Origin: Triticum aestivum
Lineage: Eukaryota > Streptophyta > Magnoliopsida > Poales > Poaceae
Direction: 5' to 3'
DNA: 64,000 nt
NCBI RefSeq assembly: GCF_018294505.1
Contig: NC_057796.1
Coordinates: forward strand, 195,421,202-195,485,201
Of this stretch, positions 32,311-42,595 are shown piece after piece. Both the position numbers and the translations under genes were made by a program. How positions within the stretch are numbered: position 1 is the first letter of the stretch; each line of letters starts with the position of its first letter. The notes under the pieces were generated by a model that was given only the letters and a program-made list of their open reading frames with translations, was not told the DNA's origin and searched no databases.

Positions 32311-34400
32311 TCGTTCATCGGTAAGTTTACTTGGAGCTATATTTTTATTCACCACATGATATGTGTTTTGCTTGGAGCGTCATTTTATTTTCTTTTTTTG
32401 CTTTCTGTTTGAATAAAATACCAAGATCTGAAATTCTTAAATTTTAGGGAGTCTTCACATAGTTACATAATTATTCAACTACTCATTGATCTTCACTTAT
32501 ATCTTTTGGAGTAGTTTGTCATTTGCTCTAGTGCTTCACTTATACCTTCTTAGAGCACGGCGGTGGTTTTATTTTGAAGAAATATATGAACTCTCATGCT
32601 TCGCTTATATCATTTTGAGAGTATTTAGAACAGCATGGTAATTTGCTTTGGTTATAAAATTAGTCCTAATATGATGGGCATCCAAGATGGGTATAATAAA
32701 AACTTTCATATAAAGTGCATTGAATACTATGAGAAGTTTGATACTTGATGAATGTTTTGAGATATGAAGATGGTGATATTAGAGTCATGCTAGTCGAGTA
32801 TTTGTGAATTAGAGAAATACTTGTGTTGAAGTTTGCAAGTCCCGTAGCATGCACGTATGGTAACCGTTGTGTAACAAATTTGAAGCATGAGGTGTTTCTT
32901 TGATTGTCCTCCTTATGAGTGGTGGTCGGGGACGAGCGATGGTCTTTTCCTACCAATCTATCCCCCTAGGAGCATGCGCGTAGTGCTTGGTTTCGATGAC
33001 TTGTAGATTTTTGCAATAAGTATGTGAGTTCTTTATGACTAATGTTGAGTCCATGGATTATACGCACTCTCACCCTTCCATCATTGCTAGCCTCATCGGT
33101 ACCATGCATTGCCCTTTCTCACCTTGAGAGTTGGTGCACACTTCGCCGGTGCATCCAAACCCCGTGATACGATACGCTCTATCACACATAAGCCTCCTTA
33201 TATCTTCCTCAAAACAGCCATCATAGCTACCTATTATGGCATTTCCATAGCCATTCCAAGATATATTGCCATGCAACTTTACACCGTTCCGTTCATTATG
33301 ACATGCTTCATCATTGTTATATTGCCTTGCATGATCATGTAGTTGACATCGTATTTGTGGCAAAGCCACCATGCATAATTTCATACATGTCACTCTTGAT
33401 TCATTGCCCATCCCGGTACACCGCCGGAGGCATTCATATAGAGTCATACTTTGTTCTAGTATCGAGTTGTAATCTTTGAGTTGTAAATAAATAGAAGTGT
33501 GATGATCATCATTAATAGAGCATTGTCCCGAAAAAAGGCCAAAAAAAGGGAAAGGCTAAATGAAAAAATGAAAAAAAAGAAAGGCCAAAAAAAAGAAAGG
33601 CCAAATAAAAAAAGGAAGAAAATAAAAGGGACAATGCTACTATCCTTTTTCCACACTTGTGCTTCAAAGTAGCACCATGATCCTCATGATAGAGAGTCTC
33701 TTATATTGTCACTTCATATACTAGTGGGAATTTTTCATTATAGAACTTGGCTTGTATATTCCAACAATGGGCTTCCTCAAATGCCCTAGGTCTTCGTGAG
33801 CAAGCAAGTTGGATGCACACCCACTTAGTTTCTTTTGTTGAGCTTTCATACATTTATAGCTCTAGTGCATCTGTTGCATGGCAATCCCTACTCCTTGCAT
33901 TGACATCAATTGATGGGCATCTCCATAGCCCGTTGATTAGCCGCGTCAATGTGAGACTTTCTCCTTTTTTTGTCTTCTCCACACAATCCCCATCATCATA
34001 TTCTATTCCACCCACAGTGCTATGTCCATGGCTCACGCTCATGTATTGCGTGAAAGTTGAAAAAAGTTTGAGAACACTAAAGTATGAAACAATTGCTTGG
34101 CTTGTCATCGGGGTTGTGCATGATGGGAGCATTTTGTGTGACGAAAATGAAGCATGGCCAAACTATATGATTTTGTAGGGATGAGCTTTCTTTGGCTATG
34201 TTATTTTGAGAAGACATAATTGCTTGGTTAGTATGCTTGAAGTATTATTATTTTTATGTCAATATTAAATTTTTGTCTTGAATCTTATGGATCTGAATAT
34301 TCTTGCCACAATAAAGAGAATTACATTGAAAATATGTTAGGTAGCATTCCACATCAAAAATTCTGTTTTTATCATTTACCTACTCGAGGACGAGCAGGAA
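32311..34400 (+). other. Element A non-coding interior between hairpin module and polypurine tract
   Basis: Contains three copies of CTTCACTTATAYC-like text (about 32491, 32533, 32598), an A-rich AAGGCCAAAAAAA array (33525-33632), and diverged sequence with no recognised protein. The ORFs here (33070-33447 minus, 33747-34178 plus) lack motifs. Confidence 0.5.
33525..33632 (+). repeat. A-rich array with AAGGCCAAAAAAA units
   Basis: Four or so copies of (G)AAAGGCC(A)AAAAAA interleaved with AAATGAAAAAA. Purine-rich on the plus strand and low complexity. Confidence 0.75.
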
Positions 34401-34417
34401 TTAAGCTTGGGGATGCT
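34401..34417 (+). other. Element A polypurine tract
   Basis: TTAAGCTTGGGGATGCT adjoins the 3' LTR. The same tract precedes the B 3' LTR at 44870. Confidence 0.75.
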
Positions 34418-36110
34418 TGACACGTCTCCAACGTATCTATAATTTTTGATTGTTCCATGCTATTATATTATCCATCTAGGATGTTTTATATGCATTTATA
34501 TGCTATTTTATATGATTTTTGGGACTAACCTATTAACCTAGAGCCCAGTGCCAGTTTATATTTTTTCCTTGTTTTTGAGTATCACAGAAAAGGAAAACCA
34601 AACGGAGTCCAATTGACCTGAAAATTGACGGAGATTATTTTTGGACCAGAAGAAGCCCACGGAGCACCGGAGATGGGCTAGAGGAGTCCCGAGGTACCCA
34701 CGAGGGTGGGGGGCACGCCCTACCCCCTGGGCGCGCCTCCTACCTCGTGGCCGCCTCGGAGACCCCCCTGACTTGTTCCCGACGCCAAAACCTCTTATAT
34801 ATACCCAAACTTCCAGAACATAACCTAGATCGGGAGTTCCGCTGCCGCAAGCCTCTGTAGCCACCAAAAACCAATCGGGGCCCTGTTCCGGCACCCTGCC
34901 GGAGGGGGGATCCCTCATCGGTGGCCATCTTCATCATCCCGGCGCTCTCCATGACGAGGAGGGAGTAGTTCACCCTCGGGGCTGAGGGTATGTGCCAGTA
35001 GCTATGTGTTTGATCTCTCTCTCTCTCTCTCTCGTGTTCTTGATTCGGCACGATCTTGATGTATCGCGAGCTTTGCTATTATAGTTGGATCTTATGATGT
35101 TTCTCCCCCTCTACTCTCTTGTAATGGATTGAGTTTTCCCTTTGAAGTTATCTTATCGGATTGAGTCTTTAAGGATTTGAGAACACTTGATGTATGTCTT
35201 GCATGTGCTTATCTGTGGTGACAATGGGATATCACGTGATCTACTTGATGTATGTTTTGGTGATCAACTTGCGGGTTCAGTGACCTTGTGAACTTATGCA
35301 TAGGGGTTGGCACACGTTTTCATCTTGACTCTCCGGTAGAAACTTTGGGGCACTCTTTGAAGTTCTTTGTGTTGGTTGAATAGATGAATCTGAGATTGTG
35401 TGATGCATATCGTATAATCATACCCACGGATACTTGAGGTGACATTGGAGTATCTAGGTGATGTTAGGGTTTTGGTTGATTTGTGTCTTAAGGTGTTATT
35501 CTAGTACGAACTCTATGATAGATTGAACGGAAAGAATAGCTTCGTGTTATTTTACTACGGACTCTTGAATATATCGATCAGAAAGGATAACTTTGAGGTG
35601 GTTTCGTACCCTACAATAATCTCTTCGTTTGTTCTCTGCTATTAGTGACTTTGGAGTGACTCTTTGTTGCATGTTGAGGGATAGTTATATGATCCAATTA
35701 TGTTATTATTGTTGAGAGAACTTGCACTAGTGAAAGTATGAACCCTAGGCCTTGTTTCCTAGCATTGCAATACCGTTTACGCTCACTTTTATTAATTGTT
35801 ACCTTGCTGTTTTTATATTTTCAGATTACAAAACCTATATCTACCATCCATATTGCACTTGTATCACCATCTCTTCGCCGAACTAGTGCACCTATACAAT
35901 TTACCGTTGTATTGGGTGTGTTGGGGACACAAGAGACTCTTTGTTATTTGGTTGCAGGGTTGCTTGAGAGAGACCATCTTCATCCTACGCCTCCCACGGA
36001 TTGATAAACCTTAGGTCATCCACTTGAGGGAAATTTTCTACTGTCCTACAAACCTCTGCACTTGGAGGCCCAACAACGTCTACAAGAAGAAGATTGTGTA
36101 GTAGACATCA
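34418..36110 (+). repeat. Element A 3' LTR (1,693 bp)
   Basis: Starts TGACACGTCTCC (T-to-C relative to the 5' LTR) and ends GTGTAGTAGACATCA; near-identical to 27918-29598. Confidence 0.92.
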
Positions 36111-36115
36111 TACGG
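36111..36115. repeat. TSD of element A, right copy (TACGG)
   Basis: Identical to 27913-27917. Confidence 0.9.
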
Positions 36116-37259
36116 CTTTATCGCCCTCACTTAGCCATAGGAGTTTTATAGTGGTAGTGCGGGCGCAGCCCCTAGTATTGTTCGATTATCCGAACTCAGG
36201 TGCTGTGAATGCCCGGCCGGGTGGAGGCCGGCCTATCGCATAATGCGGAAAAATCGCTAACGATTTGTACTTAGTCACCGAATAGCTGACCAGCTCTCGC
36301 CGCATCATGACAGTCAGTTTTCGGCTTTGTCTACTGAGGTGTTTGTCCAGGTGAACCAGAAACACAATCGCAGTAGTTCTCCCTTTACTACCCTAGCCGA
36401 TCGGACGGAACTTAAGGTAGCAAGCACAGGAGCCGGGCAACCCAACTATTGACCAAAGACATGATTCGGAGCCAATGCATATAATGTTATATTCGGGACG
36501 CCGAATTGCAGTTGTGATAGTGTTCGGACTTTGTTTTAATATTTAAAGGATGTACGCGGCTTTATAAAGCCCCTGGCAATTTAGGCCATACCGAGGTGTA
36601 CATGATAATCAGACAAAAACAGGGAAACATATGTTTACGAGATAAGCCAACGCCGTGAAGGTTTGGGCTAAAAACTGTTTCCATTGTAGTCTGATTGATA
36701 CGTCAAAATGTATTGATACAAATAGTGCAATAAGCAACAAGGCTATTTTACATGCTGAACACAAGGGGCGGCCGTGCATGCGTCCTGAAAGCGGACGGGG
36801 TGATCTTTAAGGATCCTTTAGGTACCCTGGCACGCGTCTATGCTGCTTTTCTCCTTGGTGTATTGTCTGTCCTTCGAGAGGATCATCGATCGGCGTTTTC
36901 ATAATGGGCCACGGAAAGAGGCCTTGGTACCATCGAAAGGGTGATGTGGTTTGAGGGCACCTGAAATAAAAAAAAGGAAGAAGAGGAATGTGAGTTTCCT
37001 GGTAGGGTCTGACCGTATTGCAGGCATTGTCCTTATTGTGCCTCCATCCTTTCCCATGGTATTTTTAGTGCATAATTATGTACGCGTGGCACATATGCCA
37101 CAATTCGGTAGGGGATGAGATGGAGGCCGAATTGCTAATCGAGCTCTTGACGAGTTGGACTGTCGTACAATGGGGTAGTCCGGGCTTGTTTGACAGTGTC
37201 CGAGGACTTGGCCGCCGACGTAATAGTTGGCTTAATGAGGCCACCTTATACTTCCGCTG
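36116..37259. other. Element E middle region where RT and integrase would be expected
   Basis: About 1.1 kb downstream of the protease on the minus strand. I find no RT (no YxDD), RNase H or integrase motif on either strand, so pol is absent rather than frameshifted. Confidence 0.6.
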
Positions 37260-37931
37260 CTAGGGCCGCGGTGTGCTCCTCAGTGCGGATGGAGCGTTCA
37301 TGTTTCCATTCACTGGTATGACCCTGCGTGGTCCGGGCATCTTGAGTTTGAGATAGGCATAGTGCGGGATTGCGTTGAAACGAGCGAACGTGGTTCGTCC
37401 GAGCAGTGCGTGGTAGCCACTGCGGAAGAGGACGATATCGAAGATCAAGTCTTCGCTGCGGAAGTTGTCCAGCGAGCTGAAGACCACTTCCAATGTGATT
37501 GAGCCCGTGCAGCGGGCCTCTACACCGGGTATCACTCCTTTAAGGGTAGTTTTAGTGGGCTTGATTCTTGATGGATCAATACCAATCTTGCGGACTGTGT
37601 CCTGATAGAGCAGGTTAAGGCTGCTGCCGCCGTCCATGAGGACTCGCATAAGGTGGAATCCATCGATGATTGGATCGAGGACTAATGCGACCGAACCTCC
37701 GTGACGGATACTGGTCGGATGGTCCCTGCGATCGAAGGTGATCGGACATGCCGACCATGGGTTGAATTTTGGGGCGACTGGCTCTATCGCATAGATGTCC
37801 CTTAGCGTGCGCTTGCACTCCCTCTTGGGGATATGGGTGACGTATATCATGTTCACCGTTTTCGGGGGGGGGGGGGAATTTCTTCTGACCCCCTGTTTTC
37901 GGTGCGCGAGGTTCCTCGTCGTCATCCTCAC
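37260..37931 (-). pseudogene. Element E aspartic protease region
   Basis: MIYVTHIPKRECKRTLRDIY, then CPITFDRRDHPTSIRHGG and LMDGGSSLNLLY, a Gypsy retropepsin-like fold with Asp-Gly-Gly at the active site, and later YHALLGRTTFARFNAIPHYA (family LLGR). It ends in TAG at 37260 with no RT after it. It is in a different frame from gag; the change falls at a 13-G run (37864-37876). It would cleave the gag precursor. Confidence 0.8.
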
Positions 37932-38697
37932 CGGGCAACCCTTTCTCCTTGTGCTCGGCGCTTAACTTGCCGGCCTGTTTGAAGACCCAACAACTTCTGT
38001 TGGTATGGTTGCCAGGCTTATCAGGAGTGTCGTGGATCTGGCAGGGTCGATCAAGTATTTGGTCCAGGCTTGATGAACCGTCTTTGTTTCGTTTGAATGG
38101 CTTCTTCCGTTGACCGTATTTGGAGCCACTGAATCCGGCGTTGACTGTCGTATTCTCTATATCATCATTGTTGCTCCAACGCTTATGTTCGTTGCGTCGG
38201 GGCCTTCCGTTGCCGTTTCGGGCTTCGGGAGTGCCGGGGTCGCTGCTGCTGTTACCGCTACGGGCTAGCCAGCTATCCTCACCCGCGCAGAAGCGGGTCA
38301 TTAGTGTTGTAAGGGCTGCCATGGACTTCGGCTTTTCTTGGCCGAGGTGTCGGGCGAGCCATTCATCGCTGATGTTGTGTTTGAAGGCCGCTAGGGCTTC
38401 GACATCCGGACAGTCGACAATCTGGTTCTTTTTAATTAGGAACCTGGTCCAGAATTTCCTGGCCGACTCTCCGGGCTGTTGGACTATATGACTGAGGTCA
38501 TCGGCATCCGGGGGGCGGACATAAGTGCCTTGGAAGTTGTCTCTAAAGGCATCTTCCAAGTCTTCCCAGCTTCCAATTGAGTTTTCTGGGAGGCTATTTA
38601 ACCAGTGCCTAGCTGGCCCCTTAAGTTTTAGGGGAAGGTATTTGATGGCGTGTAGATCATCACCGCGAGCCATGTGAATGTGGAGAAGAAAATCTTC
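37877..38697 (-). pseudogene. Element E gag, capsid part
   Basis: The ORF from 38673 has LPLKLKGPARHWLNSLPENS and SWEDLEDAFRDNFQGTY, the retrotransposon gag (Retrotrans_gag) signature, then a basic region (KRWSNNDD, RKKPFKRNKD) and CQIHDTPDKPGNHTNRSC, a Cys/His cluster at the usual zinc-knuckle place but not CX2CX4HX4C. It forms the particle shell. Residues after KKFPPPPEN are out of frame. Upstream it joins 38701-39341. Confidence 0.82.
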
Positions 38698-39341
38698 AAT
38701 CTATACTACGGGATCTGTTGTGCCGTCGTATGATTCGATGTTCACGGGTTTAAACCCTTCAGGGAACTTGTGCTCCATTACCTCATCGGTGAAGCATAGG
38801 GGGTGTGCGGCGCCTCTGTATTGGGCCATGTCACGACGCAGTTCGGATGGAGTCCGTGTTCGGTTTTTAGCCCGGGGTTGGTTGTGTTTATCGCACCAGG
38901 CTTGATAGCCCGCCTCTCGCGCCGGAGCACGCCCCCACGATCTGTAGATTGACCTGGTCTGACCTGCTTTATTTTCCAGGTCCTGTCGTAGGTCGTATGT
39001 GTATTCCCGAGCTGTTGTTTCTCTGCTTTTTCGGCGAGGTGGTGCGGGCTTGTGTTCGGCTTGAGTTGCCGCTCTGTCCCGGCCACGTGGTGGTCTATCG
39101 GGTCCGTCAGCCGCATTACGCACGGGTGGTATGGGCTCCAAAGCCTCATCGTCTAATTGGGCTAGCAGCTTACGCTTCGGGTAACTCTTTTTTGGTCCCT
39201 CAAGGTCGTATTATTCGGCTGCCAGGACATCAGTCGATCTGTCGTTGAGCAGGTCTTGGTCAGCTTGAAGCTTCTGCTGTTTCTTTTTTAGGCTTCTATC
39301 CGTGGCTATTAGCCGGCGCTTGAAGCGCTCTTGTTCGAGGG
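38698..39341 (-). pseudogene. Element E gag, middle part
   Basis: Same frame as the capsid ORF, separated by an in-frame TAG (38701-38703) where a Trp codon is likely. It includes PRRKSRETTAREYTYDLRQD and EHKFPEGFKPVNIESYDG, which leads into the gag domain. A TAA near 39209 breaks it further upstream. It is cut at 39342 by element B and resumes at 55089. Confidence 0.75.
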
Positions 39342-39346
39342 GTTCC
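39342..39346. repeat. TSD of element B, left copy (GTTCC)
   Basis: GTTCC before TGATACGTCTCC; the same bases follow GGGGATTATCA at 55084-55088, and the gag frame joins across when one copy is kept. Confidence 0.92.
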
Positions 39347-40902
39347 TGATACGTCTCCAACGTATCTATAATTTATGAAGTATTCATGCTATTATATTAT
39401 CCATCGTAGATGTTTTATATGCATTTATATGCTATTTTATATATGATTTTTGGGACTAACCTATTAACCTAGAGCCCAGTGCCAGTTTCTGTTTTTTCCT
39501 TGTTTTTGAGTTTTACAGAAAAGGAATACCAAATGGAGTCCAATTGACGTGACAATTTTTGTTGATTTTTTATGGACAAAAAGAAGCCCCTGGAGCAAAA
39601 GAGTTGGGCTAGAAGAGTCCCGGGATGTCCACGAGGGTGGGGGGCGTGCCCACCCCCTGGGTGTGGGCCCCTGCCTCGTGGACGACTTGGAGACCCCCCT
39701 GACGTGAAACCAACGCCAAAAATTCCTATAAATACAGAAACCCCCAGAAAATAACCGAGATCGGAAGTTCCGCCGCCGCAAGCCTCTGTAGCCACGACAA
39801 ATCAATCTAGGCCCTCTCTGGCACCCTGCCGGAGGGGGCCATCATCACCGGAGGCCATGGAGGAGGATCCCGGAGGGGCCATCATCGCCATGAAGGCCAA
39901 GGACCAGAGGGAGAACCTCTCCCCATCTAGGGGGGCATGGAGGAGGAAGCACAAGAGGGAGAACCTCTGCTCCTCTCTCTCGGTGGCGCCGGAGTGCCAT
40001 CGGGAGGGGAATCATCGCCGCGGTGATCGTCTTCATCAATATCACCACCATCATCACCATCCTCATCTCTTTTACGCGGTCCACTCTCCCGCACCCCGCT
40101 GTAATCCCTACTTGAACATGGTGCTTTATGCCACATATTATGATCCAATGATGTGTTGCCATCCTATGATGTTTTGAGTAGATATCCTTTGTCTTTGGGT
40201 TGATTGATGATCTAGATTGGTATGAGTTGTATGTTTTATTTTGGTGCTGTCCCATGGTGCTCTCCGTGTCACGCAAGTGTGAGGGATTCCCGCTGTAGGG
40301 TGTTGCAATACGTTCATGATTCGCTTATAGTGGGTTGGTGAGTGACTGAAACACAAACCCGAGTAAGGGGGTTATTGCGTATGGGAATAAAGAGGACTTG
40401 ATGCTTTAATGCTATGGTTGGGTTTTACCTTACTGATCTTTAGTAGTTGCGGATGCTTGCTAGAGTTCCAATCATAAGTGCATATGATCCAAGAAGAGAA
40501 AGTATGTTAGCTTATGCCTCTCCCTCATATGAAATTGCAATGACGACTACCGGTCTTGTTAACAATTGCCAAGGATAATTCCACACACCGACCCATCATT
40601 ATTCCACACTCGCTATTTATAATATTTAGTAATATATTCTAACTTTATGATAACAACACCTACTTTTATATTTTAGCTCTCTGATACCATGCAAAGTTAT
40701 CCTCTTCATACCTACAACGTAGTTTTATTTCTCGTTTCTAGTTGGAAGCAGACGTTCGGTGCATGTAGAGTCGTATCAGTGGCAGATAGGGCTTGAGAGC
40801 ATATTGATCTTACCTTCAGCTCCTTCTGGGTTCGACACTCCATACTTATCACTTCCACCTTTGGAAATTGCTACGATGATTCCCTGCACTTGGGGATTAT
40901 CA
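39347..40902 (+). repeat. Element B 5' LTR (1,556 bp)
   Basis: TGATACGTCTCCAACG ... CACTTGGGGATTATCA. TATA-like CCTATAAATACAG at 39725-39737. A leader ORF starts ATGGAGGAGGATCC at 39857. By hand count it differs from the 3' LTR at several percent of sites. Confidence 0.92.
39857..40177 (+). other. Short ORF inside the B-type LTR
   Basis: MEEDPGGAIIAMKAKDQREN, 106 codons, starting about 125 bp downstream of the TATA-like box. The same ATGGAGGAGGATCC start exists at 54050 (B 3' LTR) and 62312 (F), but indels change the downstream frames, so conservation may reflect LTR sequence rather than protein. Confidence 0.35.
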
Positions 40903-40912
40903 AGCTCTTTTC

Positions 40913-40930
40913 TGGCGCCGTTGCCGGGGA
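40913..40930 (+). other. Element B primer-binding site (tRNA-Asp)
   Basis: TGGCGCCGTTGCCGGGGA, identical to that of A, 10 bp after the LTR. Confidence 0.85.
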
Positions 40931-42182
40931 GCAATAGCGTGGGGTTGATATTCTCGTGTGTTCTTGTTTGCTTTCTTCACTAAGTAGATTTTGTTTTTCC
41001 TTTTTGTTTCTGTTTAGTTGTGGGTGAAACATACAATTTTTTTTAAAGAATGAAAATGCAAAAAAAATTACATGCCTCTCATGCCTAAAGAGTTTTTCAA
41101 AAAGAGAAGTGATTGGAAAGTTATGCATTGAATAAGTGAGGGTCGACCTTGAGCACTTGTGTTCATGCTCACGGAAACAATGTAGAATTTTTCATGGAAG
41201 TTTCTCTGTAAATAATTATCCCCTTGTATATATCCATTGTATTACAAAAATAATGTGCCAAGCTTTGGTTTTAGGATGATTAGATTGCTTGCTTGCTATG
41301 TGCAGAACAAAAAACAGAAACTTTGGCTGTAACGCGTGATTTTATACTTTTTACTGGAAGATCAAATGGGTCTGAAACTTTTTGCACATTACTTCTGTAC
41401 AAATTTTTCAAATTGTCAAATTTAGTTCATAATTTTTGGAGTTACAGAAGTATACTAAACATCCAGATTACTACCGACTGTCCTGTTTTTGACAGATTTT
41501 GTTTTTCACGTGTTGGTTGCTTATTTTGATGAATCTATGGTTAGTATCGGGGGGTACGAACCATAGAGAAGTTGGAATACAGTAGGTTTAACACCAATTT
41601 AAATAAAGAATGAGTTCATTACAGTACCTTAAAGTGGTAGTTTGCTTTATTACACTAACGGATCTCACAAAGTTTTTGTTCAAGTTTTGTGTGGATGAAG
41701 TGTTCGAAGATCGAGGAGCTATCAATATGAGAGGAATAAAGAGAGGCAAGAATTCAAGCTTGGGGATGCCCAAGGCACCCCAAGTAAATATTTCAGAGGA
41801 TACTCAAGCATCTAAGCTTGGGGATGCCCCGGTTGGCATCCCATCTTTCTTCTTCAACAAATATCGGTATACCTCGGTTTTTGTTTTGTTCACATGATTT
41901 GTGTCCTTTGTGTTTTTGTTTTTCCTTTAAGAAACATGCTAGTATGAGATGTCACTTTATCAATTTATAGAATACTTCATGTGCTTCACTTATATCTTTT
42001 AAGTATGATCTTATAGAATTGCCCTTTGTGCTTCACTTAAATCTTTTGAGTATGGTTTTATAGAATGCTTCGTGTGCTTCACTTATACATTTTGAGCTTG
42101 GATATTGGTTAGTCTATATTAATCGTAGAATGATCCATGAACTTCACTTATATCTTTTGGAGTATGAATAATATTATCATCT
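40931..42182 (+). other. Element B non-coding interior, first hairpin module
   Basis: Takes the place of most of the A ORF. Holds the module leader (CTGTCCTGTTTTTGACAG near 41480), AAGCTTGGGGATGCCCAAGG at 41756 and AAGCTTGGGGATGCCCCGG at 41814 with an 8-bp stem GGGATGCC / GGCATCCC, then four CTTCACTTATATC-like repeats (about 41984, 42031, 42077, 42142). Confidence 0.65.
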
Positions 42183-42595
42183 AAAGTGGGTTTGGAAGAG
42201 TGTCAACTTTAGGAATTAGTGATCCCACTATTCCGAATGAGAAGAATTTTGCTTATGTGGAGAGTAGAAAAATTTCTATGCTTGTAGATCATGAAAAGAA
42301 TGCTTTATGTGATGGTTATATTGTTGAATTCATTCATGATGATACTGAGACTTATTATGAGGGAGGAATATATGCTTGTAGGAGTTGCAATAATACCAAG
42401 TTTCCTCTCTATGTGCTTAAAGTTTTGAAGTTATACTTGTTTTGCCTTCCTATGCTAGTTGATTCTTGTTCCTATAAATTATGTGATCACAAAATCCCTA
42501 GGCATAGAAGTGGGTTAGATTCAAATATGCTAGTCATATTCTTCATGATGCTCTCTTTATGTTTCAATTCTTTTCTTTTATGTGAGCATCATTGA
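42183..42595 (+). pseudogene. C-terminal remnant of the A-type ORF in element B
   Basis: Starts at AAAGTGGGTTTGGAAGAG (A equivalent 30865) and reads VSTLGISDPTIPNEKNFAYV, LVDHEKNALCDGYIVEFIHD and YACRSCNNTKFPLYVLKV. Relative to A it lacks exactly 285 bp (95 codons) between two CCCACTATT copies, in frame. The last 25 or so codons are frameshifted. The N-terminal 380 or so codons are absent. Confidence 0.75.

Larger units (their letters stand above)
27918..36110 (+). mobile_element. Element A: non-autonomous LTR retrotransposon, TGATACGTCTCC family
   Basis: LTRs 27918-29598 (1,681 bp) and 34418-36110 (1,693 bp), TSD TACGG, an 18-nt primer site matching tRNA-Asp, and a polypurine tract TTAAGCTTGGGGATGC. 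The 4.8-kb interior has one long ORF (29718-31553) and non-coding repeat modules, with no gag, RT or integrase signature. Asp-tRNA priming suggests an Athila-like Gypsy ancestor (inference). The closest relatives here are B, F and the solo LTR. Confidence 0.92.

Noticed and set aside
33070..33447. 125-codon minus-strand Cys-rich ORF
   Set aside because: No homologous frame in B, no recognisable signature, inside the decayed non-coding interior of A.
40913..40930. tRNA-Asp-like sequence
   Set aside because: Only the 18-nt complement of the tRNA 3' end; it is a primer-binding site, not a tRNA gene.
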